NCBI GenBank assembly: GCA_002315375.1 | Contig: DCHR01000041.1 | Location: 1 to 52,999 of the forward strand | Direction: 5' to 3' | From: Treponema sp. UBA1747 | GTDB lineage: Bacteria; Spirochaetota; Spirochaetia; Treponematales; Treponemataceae | Length of the DNA: 52,999 nucleotides | Part shown: positions 25,981 through 33,154 of the stretch, in pieces | Position numbering within the stretch: the stretch's first letter is position 1 | Layout: every line of letters begins with the position of its first letter | Position numbers and translations under genes: made by a program | The notes under the pieces: generated by a model | The model's input: the letters and a program-made list of their open reading frames with translations, nothing else | Told to the model about the DNA's origin: nothing | The model's database searches: none

Positions 25981-28221
25981 TTATTTAATTTCTCTTATTG
26001 TGTAATTTCCATCCAGATACCGGTAAGTGTTTCCGTCATCTTCATAAAGTTCGAATGGTCTGCAGTTTCCCTTTGCATCAGGGAAACGAAGCGGTTCTCC
26101 GTCTGAAACAGGAACAATGCTTCCTTCCCTGACAAAGAGCGGCATTTTTGAAATATCCGCAGCCGCTTCTACCCGCTGACCGCCTTCATAACGCTTTCCT
26201 GTCCACCAGTCATACCAGCCACAATCTGAAGGAAGATAAACTTCCCGTGTTTTTTCAGCACTGACAGCTTTGCCTGATTTATCAAAGTACATTGGTTCAA
26301 GAACAGGACAAACCATAAAGGCCGGACCAAACATATACTGGTTCTTTATATTTTCTGTTTCCCTGTCTTCAAATTCCGTGAACAACGGACGGATAAACAT
26401 TTCATCATTTTTCCAGACCCTGGCCCCGACCGAATAAATATATGGCATCAGTCTGTAACGGAGTTTGATAAAATCAACCAGTGTATCATAAAACTGATTT
26501 GTCTCGTCCATAAAGGCCCATGGTTCACGTCTGCAGTCTGTACCGTGAGCTCTGAACATTGGCAGGAAGGCACCAAACTGGAACCAGCGGGTGTATAATT
26601 CACGGAAACCGGCATTTGCAGTCGTATCATCGTAATCTCCGCTCCAATACCAGTGGGCACCATTTTTTACAAAGAAACCGCCGATATCCAGAGTCCAGTA
26701 AGGAATGCCGGAAAGACTGAACTGAATGGCTGCCGTCAGCTGGTTCTGAAGGGTTTCCCAGGTTGCACTTGTATCTCCTGACCAGAGAGTAACACCAAGC
26801 TTCTGGCTTCCAACATAACCGTTGCGGGTCAGAAGAAGCATGCGGCGGTCCGGAAAATCTTTTTTCTGCCCTTCGAACATACCCTTTGCGTGGTAATAAC
26901 CAAAGGCATTTGCCTTTTCAACAGGCATTACATCGCATGCTGTCTGAATATATTCAGCAAACTGAACGGCAGGATCCTGCCATTCCATATGGTTCCATTC
27001 AGGAGTAATTGGTTCACTGGAATCACACCACCAGCTTTCAACTCCCAGATCTGCAAGACCTTCCTTTGCCTGTTTCCAGTACAATTCGCGGGCTGACTGG
27101 TCAAAAGCATTTACAATGTTGATTCCGCTGATCAGTTTGTTCTGAGCCTTCATTTCCTTATAGTTTTCACACTTTTCGTCCATACTTGGCCAGATTGAAA
27201 TCATAAAGTGAACATCATCTTCATGAAGCTTTTTAATCATTGCAGGAACATCAGGAAAACGGGTTTTATCAAAGGATTTCTGTCCCCACATTCCGTCTTC
27301 CCAGCTGAGCCAGTCCAGAACAATGGTGCCCAGAGGAATCCCACGGCGCTTGAATTCTGCAGCAGTATCAAGAATTTCCTGCTGAGTTTCATAACGTTCC
27401 TGAGACTGAACGTAACCAAAGGCGTATTTCGGAGGCAGCAAAGCTTTACCTGTCAGACGACGCATTCCGCTTACAATTTCAGATTTCTTCTCCGGAGCAA
27501 TCATAAAATAGTCCAGATAATAATCAGCTGTGGTGTAAAAATAGGTTCCGTATTTTGTATCACTAAAAATAGAAGGACTCTGGGTTGTAAATAAAAGGCC
27601 GTATCCTTTGTTTGAAACAAGGAACGGAACGGCAATTTTCCTGTTTGCCTGATTCAGGTACTGAGTTGTTCCCCGCAGGTTCCAGCAGCCTTCTTCAGCC
27701 TGTCCAAGACCGAAGATTTTTTCATCTTTATCCAGAACAAACTCAAGGCGTGTATGGAAAAGCGACTTGTCAAATTCCTTGTCTGCTGATGTTACTCGTT
27801 TTTTTACACCGTCAGCAGTTTTTATTTCTTCAACCCTGATATTTCCCACAGTTTTATAGGTGTCAAAGGCTTCAAGATGACGCCCATTGTCTACTTCTGT
27901 GAACAAATTAAGTAGATTTTTAGGATTTATAAAGCTTACGGCAGCAGTTTTTCTGCATATCCGGCAGATCAGCTTACCTGTAGAGATAAAAACCGCATCA
28001 TCCTTTTCTTCAACCTTGAAAACCACAGCTTCTCTGGCCGGTAAAAATTCAGCTCCCTGTTCCGGGTTAAAATCCCGACCTTCAACGTAAGAAACACGGA
28101 AAATATCTTCATCATAAACGGATATTCTCGTAATTCCTCTTTCAGACTTAAGCACGACCTGGTTTTTATTCTGAATAACTTCTGTAATCTTGCAATCTTT
28201 TTGAAGAAGCGGACTTATCAT
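25981..28221 (-). CDS. GH31 alpha-xylosidase/alpha-glucosidase-type enzyme, cytoplasmic
   Basis: A 746-residue GH31 enzyme without signal peptide. The layout follows the YicI type: N-terminal beta-sandwich (about 1-245), the (beta/alpha)8 barrel (about 250-580) and C-terminal beta domains. The nucleophile is Asp400 in WWCDSSEP and the acid/base is Asp483 in WSGDTSATW. The barrel entry KYAFGYVQSQERYETQQE is typical of alpha-xylosidase-like members. With a GH5 endoglucanase lipoprotein divergently encoded next door, removal of alpha-1,6-xylose from imported xyloglucan oligosaccharides is the best guess, with alpha-glucosidase second. It converges with the GH36 gene, leaving a 9-nt gap. Upstream lie a consensus -10 and a LacI-type palindrome. 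Confidence 0.85.
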   Translation of the reverse strand: MISPLLQKDCKITEVIQNKNQVVLKSERGITRISVYDEDIFRVSYVEGRDFNPEQGAEFLPAREAVVFKVEEKDDAVFISTGKLICRICRKTAAVSFINPKNLLNLFTEVDNGRHLEAFDTYKTVGNIRVEEIKTADGVKKRVTSADKEFDKSLFHTRLEFVLDKDEKIFGLGQAEEGCWNLRGTTQYLNQANRKIAVPFLVSNKGYGLLFTTQSPSIFSDTKYGTYFYTTADYYLDYFMIAPEKKSEIVSGMRRLTGKALLPPKYAFGYVQSQERYETQQEILDTAAEFKRRGIPLGTIVLDWLSWEDGMWGQKSFDKTRFPDVPAMIKKLHEDDVHFMISIWPSMDEKCENYKEMKAQNKLISGINIVNAFDQSARELYWKQAKEGLADLGVESWWCDSSEPITPEWNHMEWQDPAVQFAEYIQTACDVMPVEKANAFGYYHAKGMFEGQKKDFPDRRMLLLTRNGYVGSQKLGVTLWSGDTSATWETLQNQLTAAIQFSLSGIPYWTLDIGGFFVKNGAHWYWSGDYDDTTANAGFRELYTRWFQFGAFLPMFRAHGTDCRREPWAFMDETNQFYDTLVDFIKLRYRLMPYIYSVGARVWKNDEMFIRPLFTEFEDRETENIKNQYMFGPAFMVCPVLEPMYFDKSGKAVSAEKTREVYLPSDCGWYDWWTGKRYEGGQRVEAAADISKMPLFVREGSIVPVSDGEPLRFPDAKGNCRPFELYEDDGNTYRYLDGNYTIREIK

Positions 28222-28259
28222 TTTTATTCCTCATTGTTTTTTCGGGGGGAAATTTCAAG

Positions 28260-28287
28260 GTTAAACGATTAACTTTGCTATATTATA
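28260..28287 (-). promoter_or_regulatory. GH31 promoter with LacI-type operator
   Basis: On the minus strand TATAAT (28287-28282) is followed by the palindrome GTTAATCGTTTAAC (28273-28260). The palindrome has a central CG typical of LacI-family operators and covers the expected transcription start, the position used for repression. A TTGACA lies further upstream but 22 nt from the -10. No LacI gene is in the window. Confidence 0.5.
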
Positions 28288-28449
28288 ACCTAATTTCTGT
28301 CTTAACATTTGTCAAGAAAAAGGAAACTGATTAATAAAAATGACCGAATCCTCAATATTTCAAGCGAAATAGAATAAATTTATAAGATTTTTTGAGGTGC
28401 GGTTTTATTCTCCGAAGGTATAATTACTAAAAAAGTTATGGAGAATATT

Positions 28450-29718
28450 ATGAAAAGGTTTCTTTCTGTCCTGGTTTTATTTGTTTTTTTATTTTTAAGC
28501 TGCAAAACAGCGAAACAGTCAGTTGAAGAGAAAAAACCGGAACTGAAATTCCAGGAAAACGGACTTGCAGTCCTGAATATTGAGAATCCATTAATGCTTG
28601 AAGCATACAAAACAGAATTTACCGGCGACGGAACTTTCCACGATGCCCCTTTTATTGCCAGAGACATGAAACTTGGACTTAATATCGGAAACACCATGGA
28701 AGCCTACAAGGCCAAAGGCTGTGAACAGATAAGCTTCACCTGGATTCCGGTAATCGGGGAAAACACTCCTTCAGATTACGAAACCTGCTGGAAATCTCCG
28801 GTTATTACACAGGAAATGATAGATGCTGTTAAAACTTCCGGATTCAATACAGTCCGCATTCCGGTTTTCTGGGGAAATATGATGATCAACGACGGATCCT
28901 GGACAATCAACAGCGAATATCTGGCCCGGGTCCGTGAAATCGTTGATTACTGCCTCAACAATGACCTGTATGCAGTAGTAAACTGCCATCATTTTGACGA
29001 ATTCATCATCAGAAGAAATTCCATCGACGACTGTGCCCTTATTTTTGAAAATCTCTGGACTCAGATTGCCTCTTATTTTAACAATTATTCCGAAAAACTG
29101 ATTTTTGAAGGATTCAACGAATATCTTGGTGGAAGTCAGTTCAATGCTTCCGGTTATCTGCAGGATCTTCGCAGAGACGTTGCCTATGAACTGGTAAACA
29201 AAATGAACGATACTTTTGTAAAAGCTGTTCGCTCAACCGGCGGCAACAACCTGAACAGAGTTCTGATTATCAGCGGTTACTGGACAAATATCGACCGCAC
29301 TACAAACAGCGCCTTTATCATTCCGGAAGACACTGTGGAAAACCGGCTTATGGTTTCGGTTCACTATGTTGATAATTCCATGTACTGGTCAAATCAGATT
29401 GGCGGCCCTGCCTGGGAAAAATATATTGAATATCAGTGCGGACTGCTTAAAAAAGCCTTTACTTCAAGAAACATCCCTGTATTCCTTGGTGAAACCACTG
29501 CAGGATATCCTTCTCCAAACATGTCTTATGACGCTTCACGAACTTCTTCTGAATGTGTGGAATATGTTTTAAAAAGACTTCTGGATTACGGCTTTGTTCC
29601 TGTAATCTGGGACACTCATTCAGACCACAGTTTCTTTGACCGCAATGAAATGAGAATCAGACTGGAAGAAAACCAGGAAGTAATTAGCCGGGTAAACCAG
29701 CTGTTGCTTCAGGAATAA
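28450..29718 (+). CDS. GH5 endo-beta-glucanase-type lipoprotein
   Basis: A 422-residue secreted, lipid-anchored glycoside hydrolase. ATG 28450 is chosen over ATG 28438 because GGAG lies 6 nt before it and overlaps the earlier codons. Signal peptide with lipobox FLSC (about residue 17), a short linker, then the GH5 barrel. Conserved points are LGLNIGNTMEA, VRIPVFW, VVNCHHFDEF, the acid/base Glu224 in EGFNEY and the nucleophile Glu348 in FLGETT. The usual Asn-Glu-Pro is Asn-Glu-Tyr here, which is uncommon in GH5. Beta-glucan, xyloglucan or mannan could be the substrate. The position next to a GH31 alpha-xylosidase-type gene favours xyloglucan or glucan. There is no binding module. Confidence 0.85.
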   Translation: MKRFLSVLVLFVFLFLSCKTAKQSVEEKKPELKFQENGLAVLNIENPLMLEAYKTEFTGDGTFHDAPFIARDMKLGLNIGNTMEAYKAKGCEQISFTWIPVIGENTPSDYETCWKSPVITQEMIDAVKTSGFNTVRIPVFWGNMMINDGSWTINSEYLARVREIVDYCLNNDLYAVVNCHHFDEFIIRRNSIDDCALIFENLWTQIASYFNNYSEKLIFEGFNEYLGGSQFNASGYLQDLRRDVAYELVNKMNDTFVKAVRSTGGNNLNRVLIISGYWTNIDRTTNSAFIIPEDTVENRLMVSVHYVDNSMYWSNQIGGPAWEKYIEYQCGLLKKAFTSRNIPVFLGETTAGYPSPNMSYDASRTSSECVEYVLKRLLDYGFVPVIWDTHSDHSFFDRNEMRIRLEENQEVISRVNQLLLQE

Positions 29719-29766
29719 AACTTATAACTCCCCTTTCATTCCTTGAAAATTCCCGATTTTTTTTCG

Positions 29767-29814
29767 TTAGGTTACACTAACCTATTGACAATGTTAGTGC
29801 AACCTAACTATATT
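29767..29814 (+). promoter_or_regulatory. feo promoter with two DtxR/IdeR-type iron boxes
   Basis: TTAGGTTACACTAACCTAT (29767-29785) matches the DtxR/IdeR consensus TTAGGTTAGCCTAACCTAA at 16 of 19 positions. It abuts the -35 TTGACA (29785-29790). A second, more diverged box (GTTAGTGCAACCTAAC, 29793-29808) fills the spacer before -10 TATATT (29809-29814). The two 16-bp cores are inverted repeats of each other with one mismatch. Iron-loaded repressor binding would block RNA polymerase. Confidence 0.8.
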
Positions 29815-29826
29815 ATTATTGAACTG

Positions 29827-29895
29827 TTAGTTAGTCCTTACTAATCAGCATTTTCCCCGTTTTGCTCCTAAGGAAATGCTGATTAGTTTTCCTAA
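29827..29895 (+). promoter_or_regulatory. feo leader with long hairpin and weaker TTAG...CTAA dyads
   Basis: ACTAATCAGCATTTTCC (29840-29856) pairs with GGAAATGCTGATTAGT (29872-29887), a 16-bp stem with one bulged base, followed only by TTTT. Dyads TTAGT/ACTAA (29827-29844) and TTAGT/CCTAA (29883-29895) flank it. The hairpin may be an attenuator or transcript-stabilising leader, or the dyads may be extra regulator contacts. Confidence 0.5.
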
Positions 29896-29915
29896 CAGAC
29901 AGTACAGGAGAAAAA

Positions 29916-30125
29916 ATGCCAATCTACATGGCTCAAATCGGAGAAGAATATCTTGTAAAAAAAATCGGTGGTCTGGAAGAAACAAAACACCACCTGAAGA
30001 ATCTTGGTTTTGTGGCCGGAGCCCAGGTATCCGTTGTAGCAGTAATGAACGGAAACCTCATTATTCAGATCAAAGATGCAAGAGTTGCAGTCAGTAAGGA
30101 ACTGGCCGGAAAAATTATTATTTAA
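29916..30125 (+). CDS. feoA: FeoA-type ferrous iron transport protein (first copy)
   Basis: A 69-residue SH3-like cytoplasmic protein that works with FeoB in ferrous iron uptake. Family features: GEEYLVKKIGGLEETKHHL, FVAGAQVSVV and the C-terminal KDARVAVSKELAGKI. It starts at ATG 29916 with ACAGGAG 6 nt upstream. It differs clearly from the second FeoA, so the two are old paralogues rather than a recent duplication. First gene of the feo operon, behind DtxR-type boxes. Confidence 0.9.
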   Translation: MPIYMAQIGEEYLVKKIGGLEETKHHLKNLGFVAGAQVSVVAVMNGNLIIQIKDARVAVSKELAGKIII

Positions 30126-30142
30126 TCAATAAAGAGGTATAT

Positions 30143-30361
30143 ATGACATTAAAGGAAATGAAACCCGGGGCAACTGTAACGGTTGTCAAAATCTCAGGCG
30201 AAGGCGCCATAAAGCGCAGAATCATGGACATGGGCCTTACAAAAGGCGTTGAAGTATTCGTAAGAAAGGTTGCTCCTTTGGGTGACCCGGTAGAAATTAC
30301 AGTCCGCGGCTATGAACTTTCAGTTCGTAAGGCAGATGCTGAATTAATAGAGGTAAAATAA
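30143..30361 (+). CDS. feoA: FeoA-type ferrous iron transport protein (second copy)
   Basis: A 72-residue SH3-like domain with the standard FeoA sequence: MTLKEMKPGATVTVVKI, RRIMDMGLTKGVEV and PLGDPVEITVRGYELSVRK. RBS AAAGAGG before ATG 30143. It lies 17 nt after the first feoA and 2 nt before feoB, so it is probably translationally coupled to feoB and the more canonical partner. Confidence 0.95.
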   Translation: MTLKEMKPGATVTVVKISGEGAIKRRIMDMGLTKGVEVFVRKVAPLGDPVEITVRGYELSVRKADAELIEVK

Positions 30362-30363
30362 TC

Positions 30364-32748
30364 ATGAAAATCGCACTTGCAGGAAACCCTAATGCGGGTA
30401 AAACAACACTTTTTAATGTTCTCACAGGTTCAAATCAGTTTGTCGGAAACTGGCCCGGAGTAACTGTTGAAAAGAAAGAAGGAAAACTTAAAGGACATAA
30501 AGATGTAGAAATCATGGACCTTCCTGGTATCTACTCTCTTTCTCCATACACACTGGAAGAAGTTGTATCACGAAACTACCTTGTTAATGAACGCCCTGAT
30601 GCAATCCTGAACATTATTGACGGAACAAACCTGGAACGAAACCTTTACCTTACAACCCAGCTGGTTGAACTTGGTATTCCGGTAGTAATTGCCGTAAACA
30701 TGATGGATGTTGTGAAGAAAAACGGCGACAAAATCCACCTGGCAGAAATGTCAAAATTACTGGGCTGCCCTGTTTACGAAATCTCAGCTCTCAAGAACAA
30801 AGGCTGTCTGGAAGCGGCAGAAGCTGCTGTAAAAGCCGCCTCAGAAAAAAAGCCAATGAAATACCAGCACCGTTTTGAGCCTTGTGTTGAACATACCCTG
30901 GCTCACATTGAAGAAGCAGTCCTTCATGACCTTCCGGAATCAAAGCAGCGCTGGTATTCTGTAAAGCTTTTTGAACGGGATTCCAAAATTGTGGATCAGC
31001 TTAAGGAAGCAGAAGGTCTTTCAGTTTCCCTGGAAACCCTCAATCACATCGATTCAGACATTAAGGAATGCGAAAAAGAAATGGATGATGATTCAGAATC
31101 AATCATCACTGCTGAACGCTACAAATACATTGAATCTATCATCAAAGCCTGTGTAACAAAGAAAAATAAGGCAAGCAAGCTGAATACTTCAGACAAAATT
31201 GACCGCGTAGTTACAAACCGCTGGCTGGCTCTCCCTATTTTTGCCGCTGTAATGTGGGCAGTTTACTATATTGCCATGGTAACTGTAGGTGCTGCAGCAA
31301 CAGACTGGGCAAATGACGGCCTTTTTGGTGACGGATACCACCTGTTTGGAATCGGAACCGCTGCTTACGAAGAAGCTGTCGAAGAATTCGGTGATTCATC
31401 TGCAATTCTTGAAGCTTACGGAAACGGTGAATTTACTTATGTTATCCAGGATGAAGAAACTCTCGAAGTTTCAGACCCAATCGAATTCACAGAAGAAGAT
31501 GTTGCCGCTGCAACTGCAATGGTTGAAAAATACGGTGAAGAAGGTCCTGCCACAGAAGACTATGGAATCTGGATTCCAGGAGTCCCTGCCCTTATAGAAC
31601 CAGCTCTGGACGCTATCGGCTGTGCTGACTGGCTTAAAGGTCTGCTTCTGGATGGTATTGTAGCCGGTGTCGGTGCAGTTTTAGGCTTTGTTCCACAGAT
31701 GCTGGTGCTTTTCATTCTCCTGGCCTTCCTTGAAGCCTGCGGTTACATGGCCCGCATTGCCTTCATTATGGACCGTATTTTCCGCCGCTTCGGACTTTCG
31801 GGCAAATCTTTCATTCCGATGCTGGTTGGAACCGGTTGTGGTATTCCTGGTATTATGGCAAGCCGCACAATCGAAAGTGAACGGGACCGCCGCATGACTA
31901 TTATAACAACTACATTCATCCCTTGTGGTGCCAAAACTCCGTTCATCGCCATGGTTGCAGGTGCAATTTTCGGCGGTTCTCCATGGATTGCAACAGGCGC
32001 CTACTTTATCGGAGTTGCCTCAATCCTCTGTTCAGGAATCATGCTTAAAAAGACAAAGATGTTCGCCGGCGATGTGGCTCCATTCGTAATGGAACTTCCT
32101 GCCTACCACTGGCCTACAATCGGTAACCTGCTCCGCTCAATGTGGGAACGCGGCTGGTCTTTCATCAAAAAGGCAGGAACAATCATTCTGCTTTCAACCA
32201 TCGTAATCTGGTTCCTTTCCTTCTTCGGATGGGCTGAAGGAGCCTTCGGAATGCTTGAAGAAGATCAGATGGACTGCTCAATTCTTGCTTACTTTGGCCG
32301 TTGTGTATGCTGGCTCTTCCAGCCTCTTGGATGGGGTAACTGGCAGGCTACAGTTGCTGCAATCACAGGCCTTGTTGCAAAGGAAAACATCGTTGGTACA
32401 ATGGGAATCCTTTACGGCGGAACAGAAGCCTACGCAAACATGGCTGCAGTATTCACAGGTGTAACAGGTATGTCCTTCCTTATCTTCAACCTTCTCTGTG
32501 CTCCATGTTTCGCTGCCATGGGTGCCATCAAGCGCGAAATGAACAACGCAAAATGGTTCTGGTTTGCCATCGGTTATGAATGCGGCTTTGCTTACGTAAT
32601 TGCCTTCATAGTAAACCAGCTTGGAGCCCTGTTTACAGGAGCTGTAAACGGCGTTTTCGGAATAATCGAAGTAGTATTGGGATTTGCAGTACTGGCAGGC
32701 CTGATCTACATGATATTCAGAAAAGACAAATATAAAGAATGTAAATAA
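30364..32748 (+). CDS. feoB: Ferrous iron transporter FeoB
   Basis: A 794-residue inner-membrane Fe(II) transporter. The N-terminal G domain has P-loop GNPNAGKTT (residues 8-16), the DLPG motif and NMMD. A helical GDI-like domain follows to about 270. The membrane part has the two Gate segments (GFVPQMLVLFILLAFLEACG, and VTGMSFLIFNLLCAPCFAAM) and the motif KENIVGTMG. Between the first and second transmembrane segments (about 315-410) is an acidic soluble insertion with many Glu and Ala. It is larger than in E. coli FeoB and could be a periplasmic metal-gathering loop. The operon has two feoA genes upstream and a Cys-rich peptide downstream. Confidence 0.97.
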   Translation: MKIALAGNPNAGKTTLFNVLTGSNQFVGNWPGVTVEKKEGKLKGHKDVEIMDLPGIYSLSPYTLEEVVSRNYLVNERPDAILNIIDGTNLERNLYLTTQLVELGIPVVIAVNMMDVVKKNGDKIHLAEMSKLLGCPVYEISALKNKGCLEAAEAAVKAASEKKPMKYQHRFEPCVEHTLAHIEEAVLHDLPESKQRWYSVKLFERDSKIVDQLKEAEGLSVSLETLNHIDSDIKECEKEMDDDSESIITAERYKYIESIIKACVTKKNKASKLNTSDKIDRVVTNRWLALPIFAAVMWAVYYIAMVTVGAAATDWANDGLFGDGYHLFGIGTAAYEEAVEEFGDSSAILEAYGNGEFTYVIQDEETLEVSDPIEFTEEDVAAATAMVEKYGEEGPATEDYGIWIPGVPALIEPALDAIGCADWLKGLLLDGIVAGVGAVLGFVPQMLVLFILLAFLEACGYMARIAFIMDRIFRRFGLSGKSFIPMLVGTGCGIPGIMASRTIESERDRRMTIITTTFIPCGAKTPFIAMVAGAIFGGSPWIATGAYFIGVASILCSGIMLKKTKMFAGDVAPFVMELPAYHWPTIGNLLRSMWERGWSFIKKAGTIILLSTIVIWFLSFFGWAEGAFGMLEEDQMDCSILAYFGRCVCWLFQPLGWGNWQATVAAITGLVAKENIVGTMGILYGGTEAYANMAAVFTGVTGMSFLIFNLLCAPCFAAMGAIKREMNNAKWFWFAIGYECGFAYVIAFIVNQLGALFTGAVNGVFGIIEVVLGFAVLAGLIYMIFRKDKYKECK

Positions 32749-32749
32749 A

Positions 32750-32799
32750 GGTGGTTTTGACTGGTTCAACCACCGGTAAAATACCCGGCTTATGCCGGG
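32750..32799 (+). repeat. Two short hairpins between feoB and the Cys-rich gene
   Basis: GGTGGTT/AACCACC (32750-32756 with 32768-32774) shares its stem with the hairpin at 12713. Directly after it come CCCGGC/GCCGGG arms (32784-32789 with 32794-32799) around a TTAT loop. Neither has a T-tract. They may shield the feoB 3' end or lower expression of the last gene. Confidence 0.6.
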
Positions 32800-32823
32800 A
32801 TAACAATAAAACAGGAGATTCTT

Positions 32824-32982
32824 ATGGGAACAGCAATAATTTGTGTAATTCTTTTCGTAATTATAACTTTGATTGTTAAATCACTCTGCAAAAAATACAT
32901 TAATGCAAAAAAAACCGGCGGCTGCTGCTGTAGCTGTTCTGGCTGCAGCGGTAAATGCGGCTCAGCAAGTAAAGAATCTTAA
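32824..32982 (+). CDS. FeoB-associated Cys-rich membrane peptide
   Basis: A 52-residue protein. One transmembrane helix (about residues 4-21) is followed by a basic stretch and a Cys-rich tail (CCCSCSGCSGKCG, seven Cys in 12-13 residues including clustered CCC). The layout and the place after feoB match the FeoB-associated Cys-rich membrane protein family. Its role is not settled: metal capture or delivery at the inner membrane face is the usual proposal. ACAGGAG lies 7 nt before ATG 32824. It ends 37 nt before the operon terminator. Confidence 0.8.
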   Translation: MGTAIICVILFVIITLIVKSLCKKYINAKKTGGCCCSCSGCSGKCGSASKES

Positions 32983-33019
32983 TCAAGAAAAAATATACAA
33001 AAATCCCCTTTTTTTGTAG

Positions 33020-33055
33020 GGCTTACTAATAAAGGTTTATTAGTAAGCCTTTTTT
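33020..33055 (+). terminator. Strong intrinsic terminator of the feo operon
   Basis: Perfect 14-bp inverted repeat GGCTTACTAATAAA/TTTATTAGTAAGCC (33020-33033 with 33036-33049), then TTTTTT. Confidence 0.95.
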
Positions 33056-33069
33056 ATTAAATTTTTGGT

Positions 33070-33140
33070 GTTACTATTGACAGAAACATAAATAACATGT
33101 AAGTTACTATATATAGAAACAGTTACTATTTGTAGAAACA
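33070..33140 (+). promoter_or_regulatory. Triple 19-bp operator repeats upstream of trpE
   Basis: Three copies share the frame GTTACTATnnnnAGAAACA, at 33070-33088, 33103-33121 and 33122-33140. The last two are directly abutting. The middle copy is almost a perfect palindrome (GTT-n-CTATATATAG-n-AAC). The first copy contains TTGACA, which may be the -35. The repeats end 14 nt before the trpE ATG and just before its RBS AGAGGT, so a bound protein would block transcription start. A tryptophan-sensing repressor is the obvious candidate. Confidence 0.75.
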
Positions 33141-33154
33141 TAAAAGAGGTAAAC

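Noticed and set aside
32278..32769. 163-codon open frame on the minus strand inside feoB
   Set aside because: It lies antisense to conserved FeoB transmembrane coding sequence, has a Cys/Tyr-rich composition typical of mirror frames and no RBS.
33061..33154. Trp leader peptide or T-box upstream of trpE
   Set aside because: There is no short frame with adjacent Trp codons and no T-box conserved sequence; the region is filled by the 19-bp repeats.
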